The position numbers and the translations under genes are program-made. 44,770 nt of DNA, taken from assembly GCA_025359845.1 (NCBI GenBank), contig JANYDT010000223.1:1-44770 (forward strand). The letters run 5' to 3'. This document shows positions 1 to 8,887 of the stretch, piece after piece (the stretch's first letter is position 1; every line of letters begins with the position of its first letter). This stretch comes from Acidimicrobiia bacterium (GTDB lineage: Bacteria > Actinomycetota > Acidimicrobiia > Acidimicrobiales > JANYDT01). The notes beneath the pieces were generated by a model. The model was not told where the DNA came from. It ran no database searches and saw nothing but the letters and a program-made list of their open reading frames with translations.

Positions 1-19
1 CAGCCGACGAGGTTGGGCG

Positions 20-1018
20 ATGACCGACTTCTATCACGTCCCCGTCATGTGTGACGAGGTGATCGCGTGGATCGCTCCGGTACCGCCCGGACGTATCGTC
101 GACGCCACTCTAGGGGGCGCGGGCCACGCGATTGCGATCCTCGACTCCCGCTCCGATCTCACCTTGCTTGGCCTGGACCGCGACCTCAGCGCAGTAGCCG
201 CGGCGACCCATCGACTGTTCCGATTCGGGTCCCGGGTGGTGGTCCGTCACGCGCGTTTTGACGAAATGGGCGCCGTCCTCGACGAGGTGGATGGCGGCCG
301 CGACGGCATTCCGGCGTTGGCATCGGCGGTGCTCTTCGACCTTGGTGCGAGTTCTCATCAACTTGATGCCGGCGAACGGGGGTTCAGCTTTCGACAGGAC
401 GCGCCGCTGGATATGCGCATGGACCAATCTACGGGCCTGACCGCATCGGATGTGGTCAACGAGGCGCGAGCAGACGAACTCGCCACGATTCTGAGCGAGT
501 ACGGCGACGAGAAATTCGCGGCGCGCATCGCCAGGGCCATAGTCGCCCGGCGCCCGATTTCCACCACCGTGGAGTTGGCCGAAATCATCACATCCGCCAT
601 CCCTGCGGCCACGCGTCGGGTGGGCGGGCACCCCGCGAAGCGGTCGTTTCAGGCCCTTCGGATTCACGTCAACGACGAATTGAGCGTCTTGCGGTCGGCG
701 CTCGATACGGCTATAGACCGGCTTCGGCCGGGCGGCCGTTGCATTGTCCTCTCTTACCATTCGGGTGAGGACCGCATCGTCAAGGACCGCTTTGTCTTTG
801 CCGCGACGGGCGGATGCACCTGCCCCGTCGGCCTGCCCTGCAATTGTGGGGCTCTTCCCCGAGGCCGACGGTTACGCAATGGGGTCATCCGCCCGTCTGC
901 GACAGAGATAGCAGCCAACCCCCGAGCGGCCAGCGCGCTGGCTCGGGTGTTCGAAAAGGGGCCTGACAACAGGTCTCACAAACCTCGAAACTGGCACGGG
1001 CCAGGAGGTCCAGCGTGA
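20..1018 (+). CDS. rsmH: 16S rRNA (cytosine(1402)-N(4))-methyltransferase RsmH
   Basis: RsmH (MraW) transfers a methyl group from S-adenosylmethionine to N4 of C1402 in the decoding centre of 16S rRNA. The 332-residue length is normal for the family. The N-terminal stretch HVPVM near residue 6 and the DATLGGAGH SAM-binding loop near residue 28 are visible, followed by the family segments FDLGASSHQLD, RGFSFRQDAPLDMRMD and the late SYHSGEDRIVK. The ATG is preceded by a purine-rich GAGG about 7 bases upstream. It is the first gene of the dcw operon seen here; mraZ would normally lie just before it, outside the window. Its stop overlaps the next GTG start by four bases, so translation is probably coupled. 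Confidence 0.97.
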   Translation: MTDFYHVPVMCDEVIAWIAPVPPGRIVDATLGGAGHAIAILDSRSDLTLLGLDRDLSAVAAATHRLFRFGSRVVVRHARFDEMGAVLDEVDGGRDGIPALASAVLFDLGASSHQLDAGERGFSFRQDAPLDMRMDQSTGLTASDVVNEARADELATILSEYGDEKFAARIARAIVARRPISTTVELAEIITSAIPAATRRVGGHPAKRSFQALRIHVNDELSVLRSALDTAIDRLRPGGRCIVLSYHSGEDRIVKDRFVFAATGGCTCPVGLPCNCGALPRGRRLRNGVIRPSATEIAANPRAASALARVFEKGPDNRSHKPRNWHGPGGPA

Positions 1019-1722
1019 GTGTGACCCAACTGCGGCCACGCCGCTCTGCCGGGACCCGATTCGAACCGGCCCCGTTGCCTCCGAGGAGACCGACGGCGCT
1101 GCCGCCGGTACGTATCCGGCCCGAAGATCTTCAGGATCCATTTCCCGACTTCGAGGGCCCGATCGACGAAAGCGTCCTATCTGCGGCCCGAAGAGCTCAC
1201 CCGGCGGGTCACTCGCGACCGAGACCAACCGTCGCCCAACCGCGCGTGGCCCCTCGCCCGTACCCGAGTTCGACTCCACCAGTTCAAGACCGTTTTGCGC
1301 CTGGGGCTTACGTGGGCCCGGGCGCTACGGCCCCGGCATTGCGCCCGGAACCCCGCCGCGCCCCTCGAGTCCTTCCGGCGCCCGAGGCTCGTCCCAACCT
1401 GCGGGTCGTGCGGCCCCGATCGGTGCGCGAACGTCGCCGTCAACGCACCATGCTGACGGCTGCGCTTTTAGCCACTGTGTGTGTCGCCATCGCATTCTTC
1501 GGCGCCGTAGCCCTCCATGCGAAACTGGCGCAGGGACAGGTTCGACTGGACGGATTGCAACGGTCAATGACCGAACAGGAGAAACAACGCACGGTGCTGC
1601 GGTCGGAGGTAGCTCGGCTCGAGTCCCCTGACCGGATAGTCGCGGCCGCCCGTGACCTCGGATTGGTCATACCTGATGCGATTCATTTTGTCCCTAACAC
1701 GTCGTCTGATCCAGCGCCGTGA
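1015..1722 (+). CDS. ftsL: FtsL-like septum protein with long cytoplasmic tail
   Basis: This is the small bitopic membrane protein found between rsmH and ftsI, a position that belongs to FtsL (part of the FtsQ/FtsB/FtsL complex that activates septal peptidoglycan synthesis). The 235-residue protein has about 145 residues rich in Pro and Arg, then one hydrophobic segment near residues 148-168 and a short extracytoplasmic coiled coil with the heptad-like stretch RSEVARLESPDRIVAAARDLG. FtsL sequences diverge strongly, so the name rests on position and topology. The usual family length is about 100-130 residues, so the tail is unusually long. The GTG start lies in a GTGA overlap with the rsmH stop. 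Confidence 0.8.
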   Translation: MSVTQLRPRRSAGTRFEPAPLPPRRPTALPPVRIRPEDLQDPFPDFEGPIDESVLSAARRAHPAGHSRPRPTVAQPRVAPRPYPSSTPPVQDRFAPGAYVGPGATAPALRPEPRRAPRVLPAPEARPNLRVVRPRSVRERRRQRTMLTAALLATVCVAIAFFGAVALHAKLAQGQVRLDGLQRSMTEQEKQRTVLRSEVARLESPDRIVAAARDLGLVIPDAIHFVPNTSSDPAP

Positions 1723-3623
1723 TCCACCGCGGGGGGCGCTTGTCGCGTCGACGGGTCCGTCATGTCACGGCCGTTTGGATCGTTTGTTTCGCGCTCCTGG
1801 CCACGCGTATGGCCTGGGTGCAAGTGGGGTCCTCTCGACAGTATGAAGATCTTGGCCTCAAGCAAAGGATCCGCACCGAGCGCCAACTCGGGCCGCGAGG
1901 TGACTTGTTCGATCGGCGGGGGGTCGCGCTGGCCATGAGCGTTCCGGCCTATACGGTCTCGATCAACCCTCGCCAGGTGGATCCATCAATGCGGGCCAGC
2001 TATGTGAACGCCCTGGCCACGGTGCTGCCTCTATCTCGCAAAGAGCTGGCGGCGAAGCTGAGCGGCCGCACCACCTACCAAATGTTGGCCCGCAATCTCG
2101 ACGACGCCGCGGCGTCGCGCCTGCGGGCCGTTCGCGTCAAGGAGAAGCTTGACGCAGTGAGCATCGAAGACCAGATCGTTCGAGTGAATCCGGCTGGAGA
2201 CCTGGCCCGGTCCGTGATCGGACGGGTGAGCCTTGACGGTGGAGTGAGCGGTCTTGAAAAGCAGCTGGACGGCCGCTTACGCGGCAGCGACGGCAAGAGC
2301 ATGGCCGAGTACGACCGGCTCGGGCGCCGGGTGCCGACCGGGGCTTCGAAAGTCGTGACCGAGGTCCAACGAGGAACCAGCTTCGTGCTGAGTGTGGATC
2401 GTTCGTTCCAATACACCGTCGAATCCCTCCTGAAGACTTCCGTGGCCCGCTACAACGCATTGCGGGCCACCGCCATCGTCATGGACACCGACGGCCAAAT
2501 CCTGGCGATGACGACAGTCGACCAGACCCGTCAAGGACCGGTTGTCAGCAGTCGGGCCGATTCGGTGGTGGCCACTTACGACCCGGGTTCCGTGAACAAA
2601 GTGATCACCATTTCTGGGGCCCTGGAAGATGGACTGATCCGCGCCGACGAGCGCTTCGGGGTTCCTGACACGTTGCAAGTCGCGGATCACCTTTTCAGCG
2701 ACGATCATCGCCATGACACTCTGGCATGGACAATGGGTGACATCTTGTCGACTTCATCGAACGTGGGAACCATTATGATTGCCAAACGATTAGGAAAAAA
2801 CCGCGTCGACGCTTACTTACGAAAGTTCGGTCTCGGACGCCGCACCGGCATTGAGTTTCCCGGCGAGTCGGTCGGCATCATGCGTTCGCCGAACCATTGG
2901 TCAGGAACAGACATCGGCGCGATCCCGATCGGTCAGGGCATTCAGGTCACGCCGCTGCAGATGCTGAGCGTGTATGCGGCATTGGCCGGCGATGGCCGCC
3001 GAGTCACGCCCCAGCTCATCAAGGCCGTGGTATCACCCGACGGGGTCCAGACCGACCAGCCCGCACCGCCGCGGCCCCAGGTGGTGTCGGCCGTGACGGC
3101 AGAGCAGCTCCGCACCTGGCTGCGGGCGGCGGTGATCTCAGGAACCGGCCAACAGGCCGCCATTCCCGGCTACTCGGTCGCCGGCAAGACGGGCACTGCC
3201 CGAAAAAGGAATCCGGTCGGTAGCGGCTACAAGCCCGGCGCCTACATCGCGAGCTTCATCGGGATGGTTCCGGCGGAAAATCCACGGCTCGTCGCGATGG
3301 TCCTGTTCGATGAACCGACACCCATCTACGGAGGTCAGACCGCGGCGCCAGTGTTCTCGGAGATAATGCGCCAAGCGGTCCAGCATTTTCGTGTTGCGCC
3401 TACCCAGGTCGACGGCCGACGGTCGGCGGCGGCGGTCGCCCGGGGGCCCCTCGTGCTCGAAGGTCTTGACGGCGATGGCCGCACGGTGTCACTGCCCGAA
3501 CATGGCGATCCGGCGCTCGACCCTCGTATTCCGACCACCCTCGCGGCTACGGCCTCGAAGATTGCACCATCGCCACCTCGGTCGCTTGGTGGCCAACGAT
3601 CTGTGCCCGGGGTTTCACCGTGA
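1719..3623 (+). CDS. ftsI: Septal peptidoglycan transpeptidase (class B PBP, FtsI/PBP3)
   Basis: This penicillin-binding protein cross-links peptidoglycan at the division septum. One N-terminal membrane segment (about residues 17-35) is followed by the PBP dimerisation domain and the transpeptidase domain. All three catalytic motifs are present: SxxK as S291-V-N-K294, SxN as S346-S-N348, and KTG at 490-492. At 634 residues it fits class B enzymes. I see no PASTA repeats; the last 60 residues or so are low-complexity. The GTG start overlaps the upstream stop by four bases, as does its stop with murE. FtsW, its glycosyltransferase partner, is encoded further along the same operon. Confidence 0.95.
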   Translation: MIHRGGRLSRRRVRHVTAVWIVCFALLATRMAWVQVGSSRQYEDLGLKQRIRTERQLGPRGDLFDRRGVALAMSVPAYTVSINPRQVDPSMRASYVNALATVLPLSRKELAAKLSGRTTYQMLARNLDDAAASRLRAVRVKEKLDAVSIEDQIVRVNPAGDLARSVIGRVSLDGGVSGLEKQLDGRLRGSDGKSMAEYDRLGRRVPTGASKVVTEVQRGTSFVLSVDRSFQYTVESLLKTSVARYNALRATAIVMDTDGQILAMTTVDQTRQGPVVSSRADSVVATYDPGSVNKVITISGALEDGLIRADERFGVPDTLQVADHLFSDDHRHDTLAWTMGDILSTSSNVGTIMIAKRLGKNRVDAYLRKFGLGRRTGIEFPGESVGIMRSPNHWSGTDIGAIPIGQGIQVTPLQMLSVYAALAGDGRRVTPQLIKAVVSPDGVQTDQPAPPRPQVVSAVTAEQLRTWLRAAVISGTGQQAAIPGYSVAGKTGTARKRNPVGSGYKPGAYIASFIGMVPAENPRLVAMVLFDEPTPIYGGQTAAPVFSEIMRQAVQHFRVAPTQVDGRRSAAAVARGPLVLEGLDGDGRTVSLPEHGDPALDPRIPTTLAATASKIAPSPPRSLGGQRSVPGVSP

Positions 3624-5098
3624 AGCTCAGTAGCCTCCTCGGCGCGGTTGAGCGGAGCCGCTGGCCCATCCAAGTAGACCGATACGTTCCGGCGGGTGCG
3701 GCCCACGATCCCGATATTGGTTTGATTGCTCACGATTCGCGCCTGGTGGGCCCCGGGACCCTCTTCTGCTGCATCACCGGCCTCAAAGTCGATGGTCACA
3801 GGTTCGCCAACGACGCCGCCAGGGCCGGGGCGGCGGCGCTCATAGTGGAGCGCCAGGAACGCACCGCTCCCCAGCTTCCGCAACTGATCGTGACGAGTTC
3901 GCGCGAGGCGATGGGACCCTTCGCGGCAGCCCTCCACGGTCAGCCGTCCGAGACGCTCGAGATCATTGGCGTGACCGGAACCAACGGTAAAACGACCACG
4001 GTCATGTTGCTCGGTCATATTTTGAGGTCGGCCGGCCGAAGCGCGGAAATACTCGGAACACTGACCGGGGCTCGGACCACACCTGAAGCGACAGAATTGC
4101 AGGATCGATTCGCGACATTCCGCGAGCGGGGCGTGCAGAACGTCGCGATGGAGGTGAGCTCACACGCCCTCGAATTGCACCGGGTTGACGGAACGCGCTT
4201 CCGTGCCGTTCTCTTTACGAATCTCAGTCCGGACCATCTTGATTTTCACCCTACGATGGAAGCGTATTTTCGAGCCAAAGCCCGTCTGTTTGATTCTCGA
4301 TTCGCAGACTTGGCGGTAGTGAATTCGGATGATCCCCGCGGTCGGCTTCTGCTCGATACTGTCGCGCTACCCTCCATCCCGTTTTCGATCAACGATGCCA
4401 AGAACCTGAAGCTGAATGCTACATCCAGTACTTTCGTTTGGCGTGGCCACAACGTCGAACTTCCGATGGGTGGACAGTTCAATGTGGCCAACGCACTGGG
4501 AGCGGCGACTGTGGCCGCGGCCTTGGGCATCGATGAGATGGTCATAGCGTCGACCCTGGCGAGCGCCCCCGTTGTTCCGGGTCGCTTTGAAGTAGTCCGA
4601 ATCGGGCAGCCGTTCGCAGTCGTGGTCGACTATGCCCATACCCCCGCGGCACTGGAGGCGGTGTTGGAGTCGACCCGCGCCGCGATCGCCCAAGGCGGTC
4701 GCCTCATCCTGGTGTTCGGTTGCGGCGGGGAGCGCGACCGCCTCAAGCGGCCCTTAATGGGAGAGGCAGCGGAGCGGCTCGCCGACATCGCGATCCTTAC
4801 GAGTGACAACCCTCGAAGTGAAGATCCCCTGACGATCATCGAAGAGGTGCGCAAAGGTATGCGTGGAGTGGGACTTTCAAGCTTGCACGTCGAGCCTGAC
4901 CGGCGCGCGGCCATCAGCTATGCGTTAGCGACAGCACGGGACCGTGACACCGTTGTCATCGCCGGGAAAGGCCACGAGACCGGACAAGAAATCGGGGCCG
5001 TGACGTTTCCTTTCGACGATCGTCAAATAGCCGACACGATACTCATGGCTCGTTTCGGAAATACGCGCTCTGCGGATGGATGTCAAACATGCGAATGA
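3620..5098 (+). CDS. murE: UDP-MurNAc-L-Ala-D-Glu:meso-diaminopimelate ligase MurE
   Basis: MurE is an ATP-dependent cytoplasmic ligase that adds the third amino acid of the peptidoglycan stem peptide. The ATP loop GTNGKTTT is at residues 120-127. The segment MEVSSHALELHRV follows, as in the family. The motif DNPR at 396-399, with SED after it, is the known signature for meso-diaminopimelate, so this cell wall should be of the DAP type. The length of 492 residues is standard. The GTG start makes a GTGA overlap with the ftsI stop. No mutation of a key residue is seen. Confidence 0.96.
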   Translation: MKLSSLLGAVERSRWPIQVDRYVPAGAAHDPDIGLIAHDSRLVGPGTLFCCITGLKVDGHRFANDAARAGAAALIVERQERTAPQLPQLIVTSSREAMGPFAAALHGQPSETLEIIGVTGTNGKTTTVMLLGHILRSAGRSAEILGTLTGARTTPEATELQDRFATFRERGVQNVAMEVSSHALELHRVDGTRFRAVLFTNLSPDHLDFHPTMEAYFRAKARLFDSRFADLAVVNSDDPRGRLLLDTVALPSIPFSINDAKNLKLNATSSTFVWRGHNVELPMGGQFNVANALGAATVAAALGIDEMVIASTLASAPVVPGRFEVVRIGQPFAVVVDYAHTPAALEAVLESTRAAIAQGGRLILVFGCGGERDRLKRPLMGEAAERLADIAILTSDNPRSEDPLTIIEEVRKGMRGVGLSSLHVEPDRRAAISYALATARDRDTVVIAGKGHETGQEIGAVTFPFDDRQIADTILMARFGNTRSADGCQTCE

Positions 5099-6444
5099 CG
5101 CTGGCCGAAGCTGCGCTCATAACCGGCGGATCAGTGCTCGGTGAAGCGACTTTCAGCGGTGTGACCGTGGACTCGCGAACGGTTATTCCTGGGCAGCTGT
5201 TCGTCGCTCTGCAAGGGGATAGAGACGGTCATGACTTCGCCGACGCGGCGGTCGCGGACGGTGCGGCGGCATTGCTCGTTGAGTATCCGACCAGGTCCGG
5301 ACCGGAACTCGTGGTCAAATCTACTTTGATCGCGTTGCAAGCGCTGGGGCGTGCCGCCCGGCACCGGTTCAAAGGTCCAGTCATAGCCATTACCGGATCG
5401 AGCGGTAAGACTTCGACGAAAGATTTGCTGAATGCGATCCTGCGCCAAAAGGGTCAGACGGGAGCGAGCGTTCGTTCATTCAACAACGAGCTCGGCGTGC
5501 CGATCACCCTCCTCGATACCCCCGAAGACGCGTGGGTCATGGCGATCGAGATGGGCTCTCGTGGACAGGGCCACATCGCCCTGCTCTGCGAGATGGCACA
5601 GCCGAACATCGGAATCGTCACGAACATCGGGATGGCCCACCTCGGAGAGTTCGGTTCAGTCGAAGCCATTGCCGAGGCCAAAGGTGAATTGGTCGTTTCG
5701 GTGGCTGGCCTCGGTGACAAAGGGTGCGCAGTTCTCAACGCTGACGACTCGAGCACCCGACGCATCCGGGCGCGAACCGACGGCCCCATACTGACCTTTG
5801 GCGAAGCACCGGGAGCCGATGTGAGGGCTACGAACGTTCGTCTTGACGACGACTTACGGCCCCGATTCGATCTGGTGAGTCCGTTCGGAGAGGCCACGGT
5901 GAGAGTGGGGGCCCGGGGCCTCCACCAGGTTTCGAATGCTCTGGCGGCCGCCGCAGGAGCGCTGCTGGTGGGAAGTTCAATCGATCACGTCGTCGTCGGT
6001 CTTGCCGATCCGATGTTGTCGCCGGCCCGCATGGAAGTAGTTCGAACCGCAGCCGGACCGATCGTGATCAATGACGCGTACAACGCCAATCCCGCGTCCA
6101 TGAGGGCTGGTCTTGCGGCCCTCTGCCAGCTGTCGGTGCGGCCCCGAGTCGCGGTGCTGGGGGTGATGGCCGAACTTGGTCCTGCGGGCGATTCCTGGCA
6201 TCGTCAGATTGCCGACGAAGCCAACGACAGCTCTATTCATGTCATTGCCGTCAATGCGCCGGCCTACGGTGCGAAAGCCTTTCATGTGCATTCCCAGGAT
6301 GAGGTCCTCACGGCGCTCGACAATTTGGGAGCGCTCGACGGGGGGGCCGCCGTTCTGGTCAAGGGCAGCCTGGTGGCTGGACTTCAGTCGTTGGCCGTTC
6401 GCCTGATCGGGGAGCTTGGCGGGCCCATGAGCACAGCCCCATGA
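5089..6444 (+). CDS. murF: UDP-MurNAc-tripeptide:D-Ala-D-Ala ligase MurF
   Basis: MurF attaches D-alanyl-D-alanine to the UDP-MurNAc tripeptide, the last cytoplasmic step of stem peptide synthesis. The ATP loop GSSGKTST is at residues 103-110, followed by the family segments SFNNELGVPITLL, EMGSRGQGHI and INDAYNANPASM. Three in-frame ATGs lie within 15 bases (5080, 5089, 5095). I chose 5089 because GGATGG at 5074-5079 is nine bases upstream of it, and the resulting start MRMTLAEAA matches the family. Position 5095 would give the ATGA overlap used elsewhere in this operon. The predicted length is 451 residues. Confidence 0.95.
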   Translation: MRMTLAEAALITGGSVLGEATFSGVTVDSRTVIPGQLFVALQGDRDGHDFADAAVADGAAALLVEYPTRSGPELVVKSTLIALQALGRAARHRFKGPVIAITGSSGKTSTKDLLNAILRQKGQTGASVRSFNNELGVPITLLDTPEDAWVMAIEMGSRGQGHIALLCEMAQPNIGIVTNIGMAHLGEFGSVEAIAEAKGELVVSVAGLGDKGCAVLNADDSSTRRIRARTDGPILTFGEAPGADVRATNVRLDDDLRPRFDLVSPFGEATVRVGARGLHQVSNALAAAAGALLVGSSIDHVVVGLADPMLSPARMEVVRTAAGPIVINDAYNANPASMRAGLAALCQLSVRPRVAVLGVMAELGPAGDSWHRQIADEANDSSIHVIAVNAPAYGAKAFHVHSQDEVLTALDNLGALDGGAAVLVKGSLVAGLQSLAVRLIGELGGPMSTAP

Positions 6445-7478
6445 TCGCCCTGCTGTTGGGGGGCGGTCTTGGATTTCTGAGCTGCCTCCTGGGTATGCCG
6501 ATACTCATTCGATGGTTCGCGACTCACGGCATCGGCCAGCCAATTCGGAACGACATTTCGCAACACCAGAAGAAGTCGGGCACGCCCACAATGGGTGGTA
6601 TAGCGATCGTAGCGGCGGCAGTAATTGGATATGTCGTTCCGCATTTCATACGGAACGACGCCAAATTCAGTCGAGGAGGGCTTCTAGTCCTTTTTGCCCT
6701 GGTCGGCGGCGGAATAGTCGGGCTGACCGATGATTGGATCAAGGTCACCCATAGGCGGAGCCTGGGTCTGAACAAACGTATGAAGATTCTGGGTCAACTG
6801 GCGGTGGCGATGATCTTTGCGTCGCTGGCGTTCACCTGGGCCCATGTGCGGGCCAATATTGGGTTTACCCGCTATGACCTGCCAGGTATCGGAGTGCCGA
6901 GAGGAGTGTGGATAGCGTTTGCCGTCGTGACCATGATCGGATTTTCGAATGGCGTGAACTTTACCGATGGGCTGGATGGGCTAGCGGCCGGTTCGTCTAT
7001 CTACGGGTATTCGGCGTATGTCGTGATGTGCTTCTGGATGTTTCGACACGGCAACGTATATCGAGTTCCCCAGGCATTGGATCTGGCCATTCTGGCCGCG
7101 GCCCTGGCCGGTTCTTGCGCCGGGTTCCTTTGGTGGAACGCCTTCCCGGCCAGGATCTTCATGGGTGACGTAGGGGCGTTGGCGCTCGGCTCGGCGTTCG
7201 GCGCCTTAGCCGTGGTCACTTACACCCAGCTGCTCCTCCCGATTCTCGGAGGCCTGTTCGTATTCGAAACGGTTTCGGTGGTCATACAGATCTTCAGCTT
7301 CCACGCGTTCAACAAGCGGCGGGTCTTCCGTATGGCCCCCATCCATCACCATTTCGAATTGGGGGGTTGGCCGGAAACGACGGTTATCGTTCGTTTCTGG
7401 ATCATTGCCCTCTTCTGTGTCGCCGTCGCGTTGGCTATCTTCTACGCTGATTTCATTGCCCTTGGAGGTATTGACTAA
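6441..7478 (+). CDS. mraY: Phospho-MurNAc-pentapeptide transferase MraY
   Basis: MraY is an integral membrane enzyme that moves phospho-MurNAc-pentapeptide onto undecaprenyl phosphate, forming lipid I. The protein has 345 residues with about ten hydrophobic segments. Visible motifs are the magnesium-binding D97-D98 in TDDWIKV, the segment NFTDGLDGLA from residue 173, MGDVGALALG, and the HHH triad at 302-304 followed by FELGGW. The start is an ATGA overlap with the murF stop. The next gene is ftsW, joined by a TAATG overlap, so the murD that normally follows mraY is not here. Confidence 0.97.
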   Translation: MIALLLGGGLGFLSCLLGMPILIRWFATHGIGQPIRNDISQHQKKSGTPTMGGIAIVAAAVIGYVVPHFIRNDAKFSRGGLLVLFALVGGGIVGLTDDWIKVTHRRSLGLNKRMKILGQLAVAMIFASLAFTWAHVRANIGFTRYDLPGIGVPRGVWIAFAVVTMIGFSNGVNFTDGLDGLAAGSSIYGYSAYVVMCFWMFRHGNVYRVPQALDLAILAAALAGSCAGFLWWNAFPARIFMGDVGALALGSAFGALAVVTYTQLLLPILGGLFVFETVSVVIQIFSFHAFNKRRVFRMAPIHHHFELGGWPETTVIVRFWIIALFCVAVALAIFYADFIALGGID

Positions 7479-8887
7479 TGCCCCCCGGTCGCGTTCAGCA
7501 TCCGCGGATGACGATCTCAGGACGACCGCCGGTGACGGACCGGTCGGGCGCGCTCCCGCTTCGCAGTGTGACCCATCCGTCGGGCCGTAGGATGGCGCGG
7601 GCTCGGCCGAGGTGGCCGGCCTTGGCATTAGTTCTACTTTGCGTTGTCATCGCGCTTTTGGGCATCGGTTTGGTGATGGTTCTGTCGGCGTCGATCGGGT
7701 TGCGGACCCAGGCTCCATGGCGGTCCTTCGCACAGCAGCTCACTTTCGCCGGCATCGGTTCGATCGCCCTCCTTGTCGGAGCATACGCGGACTACGGACG
7801 GCTGCGGAGGATGGCGGTCCCTCTGCTCGTAGCGACCGGGCTCGCGTTGGCCATCGTCCTCACGCCAGTCGGGCGGACGGTTAATGGGGGTCGCCGATGG
7901 TTGGACGTCGGTCCGGTACGAATTCAGCCGAGCGAACTTGCGAAATTGGCCCTCACCGTCGTCGTCGCGGCCTTACTCTCGGCGCGCGCTCATCGCCTTC
8001 ACGAACCTCGCTTGAGCACGCGGCCCGTTGTGCTGGCGACTTTGGCGATCGGCGTTCTCATCGTTTCGGAGCCGGACATGGGTACCACCTTGATCGTTGT
8101 CGCCATCGTCACCGTTATGCTGATTGCCTCGGGAATCCCCTCCGCCCGCCTTTGGCGCATGGCGGGTGCATTGGCCGGACTTGTCGTCGTGTTCGGACTA
8201 CTCGAGAGCTATCGACGCGACCGGTTGTTGACGTTTCTCCACCCCAATCGTGATGTCAGCGGGATTGGCTACCACCTCCATCAATCGCTCGTGGGATTGG
8301 GCTCGGGAAACTTTCTCGGCGTTGGAATCGGCAACGGCCGAGCCAAGCTGGGCTACTTGCCCAACGCATCCACCGACTTCATCATGAGCGTCATTGGCGA
8401 AGAACTCGGGCTGATCGGAACGCTCTTGGTGATCGGACTCTTCGTCGCGTTCGGGGTTATCGGTTATCGCATCGCCCGCCACGCCGCCGACGATTTCGGC
8501 TATCTGCTGGCCGTAGGGGTGACGACCGGCGTTCTCGTGCAAGCCTTTTTCAACATCGGAGCGGTGTGCGGCGTCCTGCCCATCACCGGTGTTCCGCTGC
8601 CCCTCATTTCGGCTGGCGGGTCGTCGTTGATCATGCTGCTGGGGAGCGTGGGGATCTTGCTCTCGATCGCCCGCCGCGGCTTCGTGGCCGATCGCCCTTC
8701 GGAACTGGTGTCAGAGTTGGACGAGTCTGCCGTCGGCCGAGCGGTGACGATTGGGGTGCAACATCACCCAAGCAATCCGGTCACAGGTCCGACGCGATCG
8801 CGACCGGCCCGCTCGTCCGTCCCGGCCGCCACTCGACGGCCACGCTCGGACGCCGTGCGTCGCCGACGACAAGAAGTCGAGCGATGA
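7478..8887 (+). CDS. ftsW: SEDS peptidoglycan glycosyltransferase FtsW
   Basis: FtsW is the SEDS-family glycosyltransferase that polymerises lipid II at the septum together with FtsI. The 469-residue protein has about ten membrane segments after a polar N-terminal stretch of roughly 45 residues, and an Arg-rich cytoplasmic C-terminal tail of about 80 residues. Family segments include GGRRWLDVGPVRIQPSELAK, the SEPDMGTT region and the late PLPLISAGGSS. The start chosen is the ATG in the TAATG junction with mraY. An in-frame ATG at 7592 would remove 38 residues and is possible. murC begins at its stop, leaving no room for murG. Confidence 0.95.
   Translation: MPPGRVQHPRMTISGRPPVTDRSGALPLRSVTHPSGRRMARARPRWPALALVLLCVVIALLGIGLVMVLSASIGLRTQAPWRSFAQQLTFAGIGSIALLVGAYADYGRLRRMAVPLLVATGLALAIVLTPVGRTVNGGRRWLDVGPVRIQPSELAKLALTVVVAALLSARAHRLHEPRLSTRPVVLATLAIGVLIVSEPDMGTTLIVVAIVTVMLIASGIPSARLWRMAGALAGLVVVFGLLESYRRDRLLTFLHPNRDVSGIGYHLHQSLVGLGSGNFLGVGIGNGRAKLGYLPNASTDFIMSVIGEELGLIGTLLVIGLFVAFGVIGYRIARHAADDFGYLLAVGVTTGVLVQAFFNIGAVCGVLPITGVPLPLISAGGSSLIMLLGSVGILLSIARRGFVADRPSELVSELDESAVGRAVTIGVQHHPSNPVTGPTRSRPARSSVPAATRRPRSDAVRRRRQEVER

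Noticed and set aside
8566-8883. Extended N-terminus for MurC, open in frame through the end of ftsW
   Set aside because: It overlaps ftsW by over 300 bases and is Arg-rich; the ATG at 8884 gives the family start and an ATGA junction.
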